Made by a program: the position numbers and the translations under genes. A stretch of 5,398 nt of DNA from Firmicutes bacterium CAG:460. GTDB taxonomy: Bacteria > Bacillota_I > Bacilli_A > RF39 > UBA660. A model generated the notes under the pieces. That model worked only from the letters and a program-made list of their open reading frames with translations, was not told where the DNA came from and did not search any database. The stretch spans positions 1-5,398 of the forward strand of contig FR899766.1 of NCBI GenBank assembly GCA_000437355.1. The letters run 5' to 3'. This document shows, one piece after another, positions 4,967 through 5,398 of this stretch; positions within the stretch are counted from its first letter, which is position 1; the number at the start of each line of letters is the position of its first letter.

Positions 4967-5398
4967 TTACATCCCAATAATATAAGGATTTTCTAAACTA
5001 CCATCACCATCATACAAGAATACTGAACTGTCAAGGTATAAGACAGGGCGAGAATTATATCCGCCATAAGCATTTTGTGCGTAGTAAAGTCTACCATCAT
5101 CACTTAAATAGAATACTGTCGCAATGGAAGAAACCGGTGTAAGTGTCCATTCATTTCCTTTTCCATATAGCCAACTTTGTCCTGCACATGTTGCACTGCT
5201 ATAAAACTCTAAATTTGTTGTTCTTACACAACTGCTTGATAATACACTATATCCATAATCACTTGGATACATTAATCCTATATATCCCGTTGTGGTCTTT
5301 GATTTTCTTTCATATTTATAAAAAGCTTCAGCATTGGCACTTGCGTCTGAGTAATCACCTAAATACCATATTGCATTTACTATCATATTTCTATATTC
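4967..5398 (-). CDS. Surface protein, C-terminal Tyr/Trp-rich domain (N-terminus beyond right edge)
   Basis: The frame is open to base 5398 and reads E-Y-R-N before the first Met, so this is the C-terminal end of a larger protein and the Met at 5386 is not its start. Numbered from that Met, recognisable elements are IVNAIWYLGDYSD (2-14), YIGLMYPSDYGYS (35-47), NEWTLTPVSS (78-87), a run of alternating Tyr and hydrophobic residues, and SRPVLYLDSSVFLYDGDGS (112-130) followed by L-E-N-P-Y-I-I-G-M at the end. This order recalls the repeated Tyr/Trp-rich C-terminal module of surface proteins in uncultured gut Bacilli, similar in style to Fibrobacter-type paralogous surface domains (recalled, not searched). 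Two Cys (53, 67) could form a disulfide. Base composition is visibly less AT-rich than in the neighbouring genes. It is probably secreted or membrane-anchored like the protein at 1-695. Ligand and function are unknown. Confidence 0.7.
   Translation of the reverse strand, partial: EYRNMIVNAIWYLGDYSDASANAEAFYKYERKSKTTTGYIGLMYPSDYGYSVLSSSCVRTTNLEFYSSATCAGQSWLYGKGNEWTLTPVSSIATVFYLSDDGRLYYAQNAYGGYNSRPVLYLDSSVFLYDGDGSLENPYIIGM

Noticed and set aside
5384..5386. Met at 5386 as start of a complete 139-residue protein
   Set aside because: The frame stays open to the window edge (E-Y-R-N before the Met), no ribosome binding site is visible in the few bases available, and the content looks like a C-terminal module.
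1..5398. tRNA, rRNA or insertion sequence
   Set aside because: No cloverleaf, rRNA-like stretch, transposase motif or terminal inverted repeats with target duplications were seen on either strand.

Overview
The window is strongly AT-rich, low-GC DNA from a Firmicutes-type bacterium. It has AAGGAG-like ribosome binding sites, extended -10 promoters (TGnTATAAT type) and intrinsic terminators. TGG encodes Trp and TGA is used as a stop, so the standard bacterial code fits. The LytR-CpsA-Psr (LCP) protein implies a cell-wall-bearing organism. The style of the two surface-protein fragments resembles uncultured gut Bacilli of the RF39 type; that placement is inference from memory of such proteins, not a database result.

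Layout from left to right. (1) Bases 1-695, minus strand: N-terminal part of a membrane-anchored, beta-rich surface protein that runs off the left edge. (2) Bases 696-807: a divergent promoter region. (3) Bases 808-1860, plus strand: a short stand-alone metallopeptidase related to family M3 (HEFGH zinc motif). (4) Bases 1861-2014: a candidate promoter followed by a long perfect hairpin with a T-rich tail. (5) Bases 2015-2896: a YhcG/DUF1016-type PD-(D/E)XK nuclease. A second copy overlaps its end by 14 bases, begins at 2883, and is broken by a stop at codon 82. (6) Bases 3129-3441: the broken copy dissolves into a cluster of odd-length perfect palindromes. (7) Bases 3458-4888, minus strand: an LCP family protein with three membrane segments and an extra substrate-binding-like domain. 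(8) Bases 4967-5398, minus strand: the C-terminal end of a surface protein that is probably of the same general family as item 1.

The most unusual feature is a set of seven perfect palindromes centred on CA[G/C]TG. One lies inside the intact nuclease gene, one at exactly the same distance (258 bases) from the start codon of the broken copy, and five more lie downstream. Their arms differ from copy to copy, yet each stays perfectly self-complementary. Five of the seven are followed, exactly 18 bases from the centre, by a more or less decayed version of the codons for the nuclease motif L-(S/T)-W-S-H-Y. This looks like a repeated palindrome-plus-coding module tied to the DUF1016 N-terminal domain. 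Two copies without the coding flank carry A/T tracts and probably serve as bidirectional terminators. The remaining genes (surface proteins, LCP protein, peptidase) show no clear functional link to the nuclease locus.
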